Assembly (NCBI GenBank): GCA_033961575.1
Contig: CM066738.1
Location: 73,021,478-73,085,477, forward strand
Length of the DNA: 64,000 nt
Direction: 5' to 3'
Origin: Aselliscus stoliczkanus
Lineage: Eukaryota; Chordata; Mammalia; Chiroptera; Hipposideridae
The notes beneath the pieces are model-generated. The model saw only the letters and a list, made by a program, of their open reading frames with translations. It was not told the origin of the DNA and made no database searches. Positions 12,152 through 27,517 of the stretch are shown here, piece after piece (within the stretch, counting starts at the first letter, position 1; every line of letters begins with the position of its first letter). The position numbers and the translations under genes were made by a program.

Positions 12152-15100
12152 TCTCCTGTATTCCTTATAAACTTTTCTCAGCTCTTCCCTACAGAGGCAG
12201 ACAGCACTCTTCCCTTTAACCCAATTTATGCTTCTCTATCTTTGTGCAGGCTGTGCCCCCACATGGCAGCACAAACATTTCTCCTCGTTCTTTAAAGAGT
12301 AGAAATGGGGTCTGTGTTTGGGTAGGCACCCCTCCAAAGCATAGGTAAGTGGACATGTGGCATGTTTTCGAAAAAGACTCCAACGAAAGGAAGGAATGAG
12401 ACATGCTCAACAATGCTGCACAAAGTTGCAGACTGTTCGGCTACAGTCCAGAAAATGAATCCAATTTTTCATTCTGTCATTATAAATATTTCATTGCAAA
12501 TGGTACTGATTTTCTGCAACTGTGGTTAAGTAAAGGGCCTCTGTGTGAATATTTAAGAAAAAAAAGAAGGAGGAAGACAACGGAGAAGAAGGAGGGGGGA
12601 ATTAAAGGTTAGCAACCAATTAATTTCTTACTTTAAATGTAAAAGATGCTGGGAGAAATTCAACAGTGATGTAGTGTGTGACTCAAAGAAGAAGAAAAAA
12701 AACATTTACTCGGCTCTTCTTCTGACAGTTTCTCATAAAATATCTGCAGTCCATCTATCTTTTAGTACTCCAGGCTCCTCTGGAGAGCAGAAAATGGTGG
12801 TTTAAAGCTCACTTCAGTGCCAGTCTGCGGGAGATTGCTTTCCACAGGACCCCCGCTGATGGAGGCCTAGGGGAAGAGGCCCAGGAGTTATTCAATCAGC
12901 CCGAGACTCTGGGGCGGCTGGGGGTCCTTTGAGGGCTGATTATAAAGCTGCCCTCCTGTTGCCTGCCTCGGAACAGAACGAAATGAGCAGCCTCTTGCTG
13001 AGCAGATTCTGCAAGAAGGAATTTCACCTGTCATGGAGTTTGTCAGAATTTCAGGATTTATCTTGGTGCAAAATTAATAAAATACCAACCAGGATTTCAG
13101 GCTGACTACTCAGCTGTGTCATCTCAAAGTGATCTTTCACCCAACAAAACCTGGACAGTGAGCACAGCCATTCTTGCCCTACTTTTTCTTTGAGGGTAAG
13201 CGAGACGATGTGACTAATGCCACCCAGACAACAGGATGAGATTCTGAACCAATTACACACAAGGCTGAATTACGTGTGGGTGCTACTGTCTTAATGTGTG
13301 ACCGCTTCCCTCGCTGCTTTAGTTGGAAAGCCTCTTCGGAATAAGTCTGAGTCTGAAGCATAAAAGGTCCATTTCTGCAGTTCATAACACAGTAGGTCCC
13401 CACTATAGCATACCATCTGCTAAATTCATATACTGGTATTTCAGGCCTGGATTTGATTTATCTTTTAAAAAGAAATACTAACAACAAACTATGTTAAGAG
13501 CACATACTGTGAAACATCACAGATTAATCGTGAGTCAGCCTGAGCAACAAGGTGGTTCCACTTTTTTTGTAACACACACCACCCTCATGTCCCAGCACCC
13601 TCTGGGCTCCCAGTGGAGTGTGGGAGTGGCAATGGGAGTTGGCAGGGTGGGGATAAACGTCTGCCAGCTCTGAGCTGCAGAGGGTTGGGCCATCTCTGCT
13701 CATTCAACTTCAGGAGGTGGCATGCACCACACATATTACTCCAGCTATTTTACGTGGGGTTCTGTAAAGCCTAGGGTTTGATCATTTTGAGCTGAGGCTT
13801 GGGTAGCCCCAAGGTAATTAGCTCTGGTTCTCAGAGTGGGCGACATCACATCACAGATGGGGGCAGCATGTGGGCACTGGGCTGGCTCTCATACCACTGG
13901 CCTGTCTAAGCCACTGCAGAGAGTGGGCAAACATTTCTCAGATTCGACTCCAGACTCTGAACTCAGGTTCAGAACAGGATTAACTGGGATGGTCATGCAC
14001 ACCTTGTGTGGCATCCCTGGCCTCCCACCATGTTTAGGCCATGGGTGCCTCTTACTAATTGGTGATTGGCAGTGCATCCTCAGCTCCTCGAGTCGCCTGT
14101 TGGTTTAAGGCAATTGCTGCTTCCCTGTCCATTTTCTAATCGACATTTTCTAAATGAGACATTAAACAACACTGTAATGTGTTCCTTCCAGCTCTTCCCC
14201 TAGTTAAATGACAATCCCATTTTGGAGAGCCACCTTTACAAAGCAGTAGTAGCCCAACAATATTAACACCAAGAGATCCCAGGAAAGAATGAGCGAGAGA
14301 CAGAGAAAGCTTGTAAGTGAAGGCACAGATGGTGGGCGGGGACGCAGGGTGCTCTCAGCAGGCTTCAGTGGAGACGCATTAACTCCACAGAGGGATGAAG
14401 GCACCCCACCAGGTACTGTCATGAATTATAACTGAGTATGGGAGTGAGGTCTGAGTGCCTGGCTCACAGCAAATAGAATGCTCTATTTTTCTGCACAATC
14501 ACCTTTCACCCTTATGAACTCAAAGCACAGCAAAGCACACTGCTGATGTTTAATGGTATCATAGTAGCCTTTTATGTGTCTAGAAGGCACACAAACTTAG
14601 CAGATGTGCCCAGTGGTGTAAGTCAGATAATTATAAAATTAAGTTTTGGCAATGTAAAAAAGGAAACCTTTGACAGGCGATTTGGGTTTCCAGTGAAAGA
14701 TGGTTTTCTGCCAGCAGAGGAGCTGCACCAAAGCAGGAGGGAAGCCCCCTTGAAAGAAAGACGCCCGCCTCCCAGACACACTGGGTACACGGAAAAAGCC
14801 TCCCTTTTGCAAACTTTCTCCTCTTAAGGGAAAGCAGTTCCTGCCCAGTTTGTTCCCCTACTCACTCATTCAATGAAGTTATCAATGAAGGAGGCCTGTT
14901 ATTTTAGGCAGTTTAAAATTTCACCACGTTTAAAGGACTCGTTTACCCTGCCTTTCACTCCCGTTTAAGCCTCCGAGTTGCTGTTCTAAATGACAGCACC
15001 GCAAGCCCTGCTTTTAAGCACGTTTCATCTCGCCTGCCACAGCTCCAGCTTTTACAGAATAGCACTCTCTCTCCAACACGGGGAACTGACTCCTCCATAG

Positions 15101-16531
15101 CTGCAGGGCAGAGCCTGTTAGGAGCTGTAGATGCACTGCAAATATAACAATAAAGGATACAAATGTGAATTTCTCTTAAAACACACGCTTGGCTCTGAGG
15201 CTGCCTTGCCTTAGCAAACTCAATCAAGAGCAGCCTATCAATCTTTCTCCAAATGCACAGCAACAGCTCATTTCACGTGGCTGTCCAAAGGATTGCTACA
15301 TCCATGGACTAAAGATGCTGGGATGAATTCCTTGCTCATTTCAGAGGATTTATAGTTGAAGTCCATGATTACTATCTCTCTTACTCTAATTGTCACAACA
15401 GTTGGATATGGAAGTGGTGTTTTCCAACAGTCGGATAAAGTTTATAAACACAAAGGTCTATTCTTGGCATTTTTTTCCTCTGCTCATGTGAGGAAACTGA
15501 TCCACGTGTGGAGCAAACATCTAAACTAGGAGCACATGTGGAAATTCAGGATGTCTCTCCGGACTGCAGAATGTTCTAGAAATTTGGATATCCAGATCTC
15601 TCCAAAGGATCTGACTGCAATGGCGCTGAGACTGAGCTCTGTCTTTACAGGGCAATCATGCCCGGAGTTTCTCTTTCCTAATGGTGGCAGGTCTGGTGCT
15701 GTGTGGCAGCAGGCTGTCTTGGCGACACAGAAGATGGCAGGGCCAGCACAGCCCAGCCAAAGCAGAGTGTGGCAGAGGTGATGAGCATTTCCAGGGGGCT
15801 GGGAGGGAGGGGGCTGCAGAACTGGCCACAGTGCTCTTCAGTACACCCTAGCTGGATGCTCCATAAAGTCGCACTGATGGCAGTTCAGAGATGGCCATCT
15901 GTCGTCAACTCTGGGCCAGACAAAAAAATAATGTAATGGCAGATCGCTAACAACAGGGCAGTTGGAAGAGAGAATGAGTCCTAGAATGAGGAGGTGGTTC
16001 TCCCTCTTTTAATAGCAAAGCCAGCCATCGATATGAACATCAAGAAATTAATGGATGGAGAATTTTTAAAAACTGAGCTGGGGTGCTGTAGAAACAATTC
16101 AAATGTAAATAAAGTGGTTTCAGCTTATTGCAATTACCTCTGTTGCCCCTACTTCAATCATATTAACCACTTTATTCTTGAAAATTTGACTACCAGGACA
16201 CATGGTGAAGCAGTGAGGGCCAAATTTAGGGAAAGGTGAGCCCAGGTTGTGTCTCCAAGCATGTACACACAGATTAGACATTTATTGGTACAAAACGGGT
16301 AATTGAAAATGCATTTACTCATTTAGTCCAAATGAGTTCATTGTGACAATCAGGCTTATCTATCTTTCTGTATGCTTGCTTAGTTTTAGATGTAGTTTTA
16401 TTAAAAAGTAAAATAAAGCTACCTCACTTTTAGCTGCAATATGAATATCAAATTTTAAATTCTCTTCTTTGCTCCGGAAAGTCCAAGTTCTATGCTACTG
16501 CATAGATGATAAGGAGAGGGAAAGGGGGACG
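12152..16531. other. Unique intronic sequence
   Basis: No exon or clear transposon. A short near-match to a CTCF core (ccagcagaggagc) lies near 14711-14723. The block 14830-15300 is repeat-free and of mixed composition. The frames at 13836-14108, 14546-14827 and 14955-15263 resemble no known family and lack splice or start context. Confidence 0.45.
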
Positions 16532-16536
16532 GGAGA

Positions 16537-16600
<64 letters not shown>

Positions 16601-16627
16601 AGAGAAGAGAAGAGGAGAGGGAGAGAA
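16532..16627 (+). repeat. (GA)n microsatellite
   Basis: About 90 bp of nearly pure GA, decaying to AGAAGAGAAGAGG at the right side. The mirror-symmetric purine strand could adopt triplex (H-DNA) structure. Confidence 0.95.
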
Positions 16628-16659
16628 TGAGAATATCAAACTGAGGTTAGCCTTGTGCT

Positions 16660-16920
16660 ATTTCTTTGTCCTATCTGATTAACTTTCCGCCTTCAATGGT
16701 AAGGCCAATCAATTCTGATTGAATTATCCAATATTAACAGTGGAAAGTGATCAAAACTAATGGTGAAAACATAGCACCAATCAATAAATCAATGCAAATG
16801 ATTCGGTTCCTGGAGATCCGATCAAATAAAAGAGATAGATCAATTTAACCACTGAGCAAATTAAGTGGAAGTTGCTGTAGCACCAATTTACTTCAACAGC
16901 CCCTCAGGCACACAAAGCCG
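16660..16920. promoter_or_regulatory. Candidate conserved enhancer with octamer and TALE-like motifs
   Basis: A repeat-free block with a perfect octamer ATGCAAAT at 16792-16799, several ATCAAT/TGATT motifs (16708-16725, 16779-16791, 16842-16845) typical of PBX/HOX-type sites, and a CCAAT at 16777-16781. This density in non-repetitive sequence next to a (GA)n tract suggests an intronic enhancer. It is inferred from motifs alone; short AT-rich motifs recur by chance. Confidence 0.3.
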
Positions 16921-18221
16921 AGAAGTGAGGCAGTGTAGAAATGGACCAGTTCCAGAACCACATGCTCACTGGACAGAATTTATGTTCCTGCTCTGAGTCT
17001 GTGACTGCAGCCCCAAGAGATACAGAGAGGTCCAATGGAGCTCATGAAATGGAGACCTAAGGTATGAGACACAGACCACCCGGAAAGAAGCAGGAAATAC
17101 ACACCCACACTGCCTTCCCAAATGACCAGTTTGGAGCCTGGCTCTACCAAGGCCAGACAGAGAAATGGGCACATCTTTCCATTCTGGGGGGCCCCAGAGG
17201 CAGACACATGACAAGAGGCAAGGCAGAACAGGATTCTGGGTCTTAGAATTGGAGTAAAGATAATGAAAGAAATTTCAAGGTCTGTTAGAAATAAAAACAA
17301 AACTATTGAAAAACAAAAACAAAAAAAATGTGAGAAGTTGAATATGAGGAGCAAGTTGCTTTAAAGGCACTTCTTTTAGAAGTGCAGCCCTTCTTTTAGA
17401 AGTGCTACGAGTAGTAACACACGTTTCCATTCTTCTTAGTTGCACAAGATTTCAGCCTAACTAGGAGAAAAATATGAAAATAAAACAAACTAAAGCAAAC
17501 CTTTTCCCACACCACACCCAGATCCTAGCTTGTTTTTTTATAGAGGGGCAAGGTAAAACTTTTTCTTTTGGCCACAGGTCCTTAATTTTGGATGGTAGCA
17601 GGGAGGGTCAGGTTGTTTTGAAACGCATTGTGAAAGCAAATATAGATGTTTAGTTTTATAGTTATATGCTAAAAAAAGAAAAAGAAAAAAGAAACTGAAG
17701 ACTCTTTAATCACTTGAAAAAGATAAATGTTTAAAAATAAGAATTTTTATCTGGAAATCAATCAACACGAAACTATGTCAAGGTATGATTAACTGGAAAG
17801 TTATTCCAGTGAACTAGAACAGAGAACTAAGGAATATTCTGACATGTGTGAGTTAGAGGTTTTATTCCCAAGTAATGATGAATCTTGATTTTGTTTACTT
17901 GGGTCAGCTTTAGGGAGCAGAGGGAGGGCCAGGGAACCAGTGTTCACCTAGTGCCATTCTGTTCCACACTCTGCTGAGTGCTGAGTCTCGGCTACCCCAC
18001 GGCACTGTCACCAGGAGTCGGGCGTGATGCTGTTGGCCCCCATATGCCTGTTTTACAGATGATAAAACTGAACCTCACCGTCAACAGTTTATAAGTGGCA
18101 GTGACCAAAATTAAACTCTGGTGATTCTTTTCCACAACTCAGGGTCTTTCCCTTGTATTAAGTTGTCTACAGAGAAATCAAAGCAGAAGAAAACAAATTA
18201 AAAAACACACACACAAAACTA
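16921..18221. other. Intronic sequence with a diverged MIR
   Basis: Bases 17935-18135 look like a reverse-strand MIR (tgttttacagatgataaaac, then an ataagtggcagtgac-like stretch). A 20-bp period duplication lies at 17370-17405. The 124-residue minus-strand frame at 16980-17354 starts in a phenylalanine-rich stretch made by A-rich DNA, and I reject it as a gene. Confidence 0.5.
17370..17405 (+). repeat. Two tandem copies of a 16-bp hairpin-forming unit
   Basis: The unit cttcttttagaagtgc occurs at 17370-17385 and again at 17390-17405. The first copy, with its two preceding bases, forms an 8-bp stem, GCACTTCT-TTT-AGAAGTGC. It is probably a replication-slippage product. Confidence 0.9.
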
Positions 18222-18523
18222 CAGTTGACTCTTGAATGATACAGGTTTGAACTGCATGGGTCCAAATACATGTAATTTTTTTTTCAATCAACACTGTGTA
18301 AGTATTTTCTCTTCCTTATGATTTTCTTAATAACATTTTCTTACTTGGTTGTAAGAATATATAATACGTGTAACACAAAATAGGTGTTCAACTGCTTATG
18401 TTATCGGTAAGGCTTCCAGTGAACAGCAGGCTCTTTGTTAAGTTTAGGGGGAGTTAAAAGTTAGACTCAGATTTTCAACTGCGCAGGGGTCAGAGCCCTT
18501 ACCCATTGTTCAAAGATCACCTG
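18222..18523 (+). mobile_element. Tigger-type (pogo/Tc1-mariner) non-autonomous element
   Basis: The left end cagttgactcttgaatgata and the right end, whose reverse complement is caggtgatctttgaacaatg, form a terminal inverted repeat flanked by TA on both sides (18220-18221 and 18524-18525). The interior (cttccttatgattttcttaa, gttatcggtaaggcttcc) matches a mammal-wide Tigger-derived repeat from memory. No transposase remains. Confidence 0.82.
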
Positions 18524-18890
18524 TATTATTTTAAAACCATTAGCCATTTGAGATTTTATGAGTAGCTAACTCTCATATCGGAATCATATCCATCCTTCAA
18601 AATAAGCTCGAATGCTTATCAGATGATGGCTTTCCTAGCTGGAGAATAAACATCTTCTCTCAGAATACTTATAACAATATTTGCTTATTATCTCATAAAA
18701 TAATTAATTATATATGTATTTATCTTTTCTATTAGACTATAAATATGATATATTTATAATTATTTTTGATATGTCATAGAGTGCTCGGGATCATGGTGAA
18801 TTTAAAATGATGAAATTCTATTTTTATATTTTTAATTAATAAATATATTTTCTTATCTAATAATAGCACTGGGATGACAGTAATATATAT

Positions 18891-18970
18891 TAGGTTGTTC
18901 AAGAAGTCATGATGTACTTTTTTCTATGTTTTTCGTTGCAAAAATGCATCATGAGTTTTCGGACAACCCA
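18891..18970. mobile_element. Mariner-type MITE (about 80 bp)
   Basis: Left end taggttgttcaagaagtcat; the right end reverse-complements to tgggttgtccgaaaactcat. Both continue into GATGYA(C/T)TTTT, giving about 32-bp inverted repeats around a small centre. It is related to the element at 9331-9414. It is non-coding and flanked by an AT-rich TATA sequence. Confidence 0.78.
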
Positions 18971-20238
18971 ACAGTATAGACAGCACTTGTGATTTGACTA
19001 TTAACAAGGATTCTTAAATGGCTCATCATATATTAAGTTAGTGAGTGACCCAGTGAGTCACTCAGCAGGCACATTTCAATGCTGTATTGTTGTTTTATAC
19101 TTCCCACCCCATATGCAGTGATTCAATTTTCTTTCAGAACTATGACTGTAAAACCTGAGCATCAGTTAAGCTGTCATGTGAAAAATATGCATCAAAATCA
19201 GGTGATTTGGTGGAAAAGTGATTTTAGAAGAAAATCAAACAGCTGTTGAGACAATTACATATTTAAACTTCAGTGATGTCTGACTGTCTTGGGATATCCC
19301 TCAGAATGTTAAATCACTACTCTATTTTGAATATGGGAAACACTATATTTATGAGTTAATAAAGAAAAGGGATGAGTATCAAAATAATTTTTGATATATA
19401 AAAGGAGTTGAAATACCAGAATCAGAGCCTAAACTTCATCTAGGCCAATTCCTTCTCTTCCAACTGCTGGAATTCCTTCTATATCCATTAAATTCATAAC
19501 ATGATGCCTGATGGAACTTTCCATGGGGACATGTTGGAAGAGGTTGATTTGATCACTGCCATTGAATTGTAGCTTTTCTAGAGGCATCAATTAAACAGTA
19601 ATTACTGTATTGGAAGAAAGTGGCCTATTCAACAGAATTTTTACAAACACACCACTTGCTCACACCTGTATAAACCACTTTGGATACAAATATGCATTGT
19701 AGGATATTATTCTTGGACCACACCATCCCTCTCTCAAAGCAGCTTCCTTAAGTTCTGCAGGAAAAGTTATGAGGTCTATTAGGAAAACATGTGAAACATT
19801 CAACATATTCATTCCCTTTTAAAATAACAAAATGTTCATTTAGTTCAAATAATGTACTCTTATTCCAAAGCACATCTTCCTTACCAGCATGTAGGTGGCC
19901 TTTGAAGCAAAAATGGGAGAAAACTCTACTAAAAGGAAAAAATTATGTCCTGCCAAAAATTATAGACCATTTATCTCTGGACTGGCATTTAGGACTTTAG
20001 GTCAGAAAGGTTTAGGGGTCATGTGAAGAACACAGATTCCACACTGGCAAAAGGTTAGTGTCCTAGATTGAGTGTTCCAAAGAAATAGAGGTTTCACTGT
20101 GCATAATTCTAAAAGGAGTTGTAGTCTGTGATGTCCAAAGGATTATGTCTGAGTCCTTGATTTTTCTGAAAATAGACAATGTATAATAAAGAATTATCTG
20201 AATTCTGAATGGCCTTGTAGGCAACGTTAATGAAAATA

Positions 20239-20240
<2 letters not shown>
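18971..20240. other. Intronic sequence, nothing recognised
   Basis: AT-rich, with no clear transposon or exon. The short frame at 19791-20000 has no family resemblance. Confidence 0.5.

Positions 20241-20273
<33 letters not shown>
20241..20273 (+). repeat. (GT)n microsatellite
   Basis: Sixteen perfect GT units, then GCACGTATGTG. It can form Z-DNA and is likely polymorphic. Confidence 0.96.
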
Positions 20274-20274
<1 letters not shown>

Positions 20275-20417
20275 ACGTATGTGTTGGGTATATAACTTTA
20301 TTACTAACAAACAAAGCATTTTTATCCACAAGAAGATGCTTTTGTGTTTTCAACTGGGTATAAATAGTGAAAGAAATGTAAATTACTTATTATGGTCATG
20401 AAATAATTCATGCATCA

Positions 20418-20486
20418 TTAACACATTGTTTGTGGGAAACGAGTAAACTTGTCATATCGCTCAAATGCTCGCATACAATGTGTTAA
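20418..20486. mobile_element. piggyBac MITE flanked by TTAA (69 bp)
   Basis: The unit starts TTAACACATTGTTTG and ends CATACAATGTGTTAA, whose reverse complement is TTAACACATTGTATG, so the ends match at 14 of 15 bases. TTAA at both edges is the diagnostic piggyBac target site. The left end continues gggaaacgag, as in the ends of the bat piggyBat element (from memory). There is no coding capacity; mobilisation would need a transposase encoded elsewhere. Confidence 0.85.
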
Positions 20487-21131
20487 AAGATACAACATAG
20501 TTATGTTACTGGGCAATTTTGGAATGCTCATCCTAAACTTACTCTATTAGTCTCACTCTGATATAAGAACCAAACACACTATATGCTTTCAAATTTCCAA
20601 TAGGATTTCAGTAATTGGGCATCTAGTTTTACGACCTTTTATGAAAAAACACAGGTGTAAAAAATAATTTGGGTAATGAAAGCAAACGCACAGGACTGTG
20701 AGCCCCTAAGGTTAAAGCATAAAAACCCAAACACATTCAAAACTAGAAAAAGCCAAGTTAATTTTAATTCATTTTTCTTAATGCATTGAAATTACAATCC
20801 ACTGCTATTACTGGGGATTTTAGAAAACAGACATACACAGATATCCCAATGACTGTGGATATTAGCTTTACAATAATTATCGCATACTAACTATAAATCC
20901 TGCTCTTACGTAAGAAAAGAGGCACAGATTAAGCCTAAGTATTCATATTAAAGCCAAATATGTATGATTTAGAGTTGAGAGATTGGAAAAATAATGCTCA
21001 CAGCTTTATAGTATGAAATAAAGCTTATTTTGGCCCAGGTCACAATTTGAATTACTAAGTCAGAAATGTTTTGAGAGATGTTTGACCTCTTAAGACTTAG
21101 AGTCCTGTGTTTTGTACCCTATCTTCTAGAC
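20487..21131. other. Intronic sequence, nothing recognised
   Basis: AT-rich with no exon and no clear repeat between the piggyBac MITE and the hAT element. Confidence 0.5.
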
Positions 21132-21492
21132 CAAGGGTTCTGAAAGTGTGACTCAGGGGAATTCTGGGGGTCTCCTAGGTCCTTTCAGGGATCCATTAGG
21201 TCAAAACTATTTTCATAATGATATTAAGATGTTATTTGCCTTTTATACTCTCATTATTTTATTAGTGTACAGCAGCGTTTGCTGGATGTTGCTTGGCACG
21301 TGATATTATCATCTCTCTGACATCTAGTAGAATTGCGTGCTTGTGTATTCTTGTGTTTAAAACATTTCTCAATTTTGATTTCTAATATAGAAAATATCAA
21401 TAGATAATAACCCACATAACTTAAAGCCCTTTGCTCCTTAATCATTTTTAAGTGTAAATGCATCCTGAGATCAAAGAGTTTGAGAACCACTG
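21132..21492 (+). mobile_element. hAT-family (Charlie-like) non-autonomous element
   Basis: Terminal inverted repeats caagggttctgaaagtgtg and, reversed from the right end, cagtggttctcaaactcttt. The 8-bp flanks ttctagac and gtctatac agree at 6 of 8 positions, the target-site length expected of hAT elements. The interior (ctcctaggtcctttcaggga, gtcaaaactattttcataat) matches a widespread mammalian hAT repeat from memory; I cannot fix the subfamily. It is non-coding. Confidence 0.75.
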
Positions 21493-21949
21493 GTCTATAC
21501 TAATTGTAGAAAGAGTGAACACTTTATGTACCATGAAACCCTAAAATACACCACAAAAGAAACCTGGAGTCTTGAAGGATGTATTTAATTGTTTCGTTTT
21601 GTGGCACTACAACAGGCCACAGGCTGGCATGGTGTTGGGTTCTTTAATGAAAGACATTGCAGTTTTACCATCAGGTTAGTTGCATTAGAATCTGCTAATA
21701 CAGTAGTCCCCCCTTACCCATGGTTTTGCTTTCCACGGTTTCAGTTACCCACGGTCAACTGCGGTTTGAAAATATTAAATGAAAAATTCCAGAAATATAC
21801 AATTCATGTTTTAAACTTTGTGCCATTGTGAGTAGCATGATCAAATATCTAGCCATCCCACTTTGCCCTGCCCAGGACATGAAACATCCCTTTGCCCAGG
21901 GTTTCCACGCTGTGATGCTCTCTGCCCTTTAGTCACTCAACCTTCTTGG

Positions 21950-21953
<4 letters not shown>

Positions 21954-22043
<90 letters not shown>

Positions 22044-22086
22044 CAGAGAGAGAGAGAGACAGAGAGACAGAGAGACAGAGAGAGAA
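21954..22086 (+). repeat. (GA)n microsatellite inside the Tigger element
   Basis: About 133 bp, nearly pure GA for the first 85 bp, then with interspersed GACA units. It appears to have grown from a short TATGAGA-like seed inside the Tigger. It is the longest simple repeat in the window, a triplex-prone purine tract likely to vary in length and to collapse in assemblies. Confidence 0.95.
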
Positions 22087-22204
22087 ACCACATTACATAA
22101 CTGTTATTACAGCATATTGTTATAACTGTCTTATTTTATCATTATTGTTGTTAATCTCTTACTAAGCCTAATTTATAAATCAAACTTTGTTATAAGTATG
22201 TATA

Positions 22205-23118
22205 TGAGGTGTGTGTCAAACAATATAATGAATGTTTAGATAAAAATATTTGTAACAGTAAAATACACATTGCCATTATTCCCCCTCAAAATACTCCCCC
22301 TCACTTTGAACACACTTATCTCATCGTTCGTGCCACTTTCTGAAGCAGTTCTGGAAGTCCTCTTTGGTGAGTGTCGTTAGTTGTGCTGTTGTGGCTGCGT
22401 TGATGTCCTGAGTCTATTCAAAATGTTTACCTTTCATGGTCATTTTGACTTTGGGGGAAGAGCCAGAAGTTGCAGATGTCAGATCCAGTGAATAAGGTGG
22501 ATGAAACACACTGTAATGTTTTTATTTGACAGAAATTGCTGTGCCAGAATCTATGTGTGACACAGAGCCTTCCCAGCTATGATCACAAAATACAGTGAAT
22601 ACTGCTGCCGAGTGCCATCCAATGGAAAGGCAGGGATCTTCAATACAGGAAGTGGCGCGTGGAACCTTAGTAACAGTGTGTGACAAGTTTCAACTTGTTC
22701 GGTGCAGTCAGTTGGGTGTGAGCTATGGTTGAGAGAAAGTGTTTTAAAGTGTGCTGTAAATCATCCTCCATCATGACAATGCTCTGGGTCACACATTGCT
22801 TCTGGTACACAGCAATTTCTGTCCAATAAAAACATTATGGTGTGTTCTCATCCACCTTATTCACCGGCTCTAGCACCGTGCAACTTCTGGCTCTTCCCAA
22901 AAGTCAAAATGATTCAGGACATTGAGGCAACCACGACAGCGCAACTAAAGACACTCACAAAAGAGGACTTCCAGAACTGCCTCAGAAAGTGGCAAGAACA
23001 ATGAGCTAATGTGTTCAAAGCAAGGATGAATATTTTGAGGGGGATTAATGGTAATATGTCTTTTACTGTAATAAATATTTTTATTTCAATGTTCACTGTA
23101 TTTTTTGATCATACCTCG
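22205..23118. mobile_element. Head-to-head mariner pair nested in the Tigger
   Basis: Outer ends are tgaggtgtgtgtcaaacaat and, reversed, cgaggtatgatcaaaaaata, with TA duplications at 22203-22204 and 23119-23120. The left arm (22205-22570) is the reverse complement of the right arm (22782-23118) over about 340 bp. Both carry the 3' end of a mariner transposase gene; the right arm reads SHPPYSPALAPCNFWLFPK on the plus strand. Near 22578 lies a degraded internal mariner 5' end (tatgatcacaaaatacagtg), so the right part looks like a deletion derivative in plus orientation, joined to a minus-oriented 3' fragment. The right arm lacks about 27 bp after FWLFPKVKM that the left arm keeps. No intact transposase survives. 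Confidence 0.78.
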
Positions 23119-23246
23119 TATATAAGAAAACACATAGAGTATATCGAGTTCAGTGCTATCTAACAGTTTCAGGCATCCACTGGGTTTTGGAACACATCCC
23201 CCTTGGGTGAGGGAGGATTACTGTACAGTATAAAAGTGGAATTTTA

Positions 23247-23394
23247 GGGCCAGCCGAGTGGCTCAGTTGGTTAAGAGCTCGCTCAAGAGTGCGAGCTGAG
23301 CTCTGAGCAACAGCAGTTCGGTGCCCAGCCCGAGCTGAGCTGCCGCTGAGGTGCCAACAGGTGGCAGGATGGCTCAGCTATAAAAAAATAAAAT
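23247..23394 (+). mobile_element. tRNA-derived bat-type SINE with near-perfect target-site duplication
   Basis: Starts gggccagccgagtggctcag (tRNA-like A-box region), has a B-box-like gttcggtgcc, and ends in a short A-rich tail. Flanks aaaagtggaatttta (23232-23246) and aaaaatggaatttta (23395-23409) differ at one base, so the insertion is fairly young. The middle (gagctgagctgccgctgagg) differs from the other SINEs here, implying a second subfamily. It has decayed pol III promoter boxes and is not a functional tRNA. Confidence 0.83.
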
Positions 23395-23409
23395 AAAAAT
23401 GGAATTTTA

Positions 23410-27508
<4,099 letters not shown>

Positions 27509-27517
27509 TCTTCTTAC
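27509..27517 (-). other. Splice donor of the zinc-finger exon
   Basis: On the minus strand the exon ends ...TTTACAG and the intron starts gtaagaaga, close to the best U1 match. The leftover exon base G would start a codon completed in the next exon. This fits the valine that follows CPVCFT in ZNF521 and ZNF423. Confidence 0.88.

Larger units (their letters stand above)
21701..23223 (+). mobile_element. Tigger-type element interrupted by (GA)n and a mariner
   Basis: Left end cagtagtccccccttaccca; the right end reverse-complements to cagtaatcctccctcaccca. Each is flanked by TA (21699-21700, 23224-23225). The left body (ggtttcagttacccacggtc, aaaatattaaatgaaaaatt) and right body (ttaatctcttactaagccta, gtttcaggcatccactggg) belong to a MER44/Tigger7-like family from memory. 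The transposase region is missing. A (GA)n array occupies 21954-22086 and a mariner block 22205-23118, so only about 470 bp of Tigger sequence remains. Confidence 0.8.

Noticed and set aside
14711..14723. CTCF-like core ccagcagaggagc
   Set aside because: One mismatch to the core and no extended motif. Such matches are frequent by chance, so it is not called as a feature.
16980..17354. 124-residue minus-strand frame with a hydrophobic start
   Set aside because: The phenylalanine-rich start is the translation of an AAAAC-rich repeat. No homology, and no splice or promoter context.
22914..23096. 60-residue minus-strand frame near the mariner
   Set aside because: It is antisense to the mariner transposase remnant, which reads on the plus strand.
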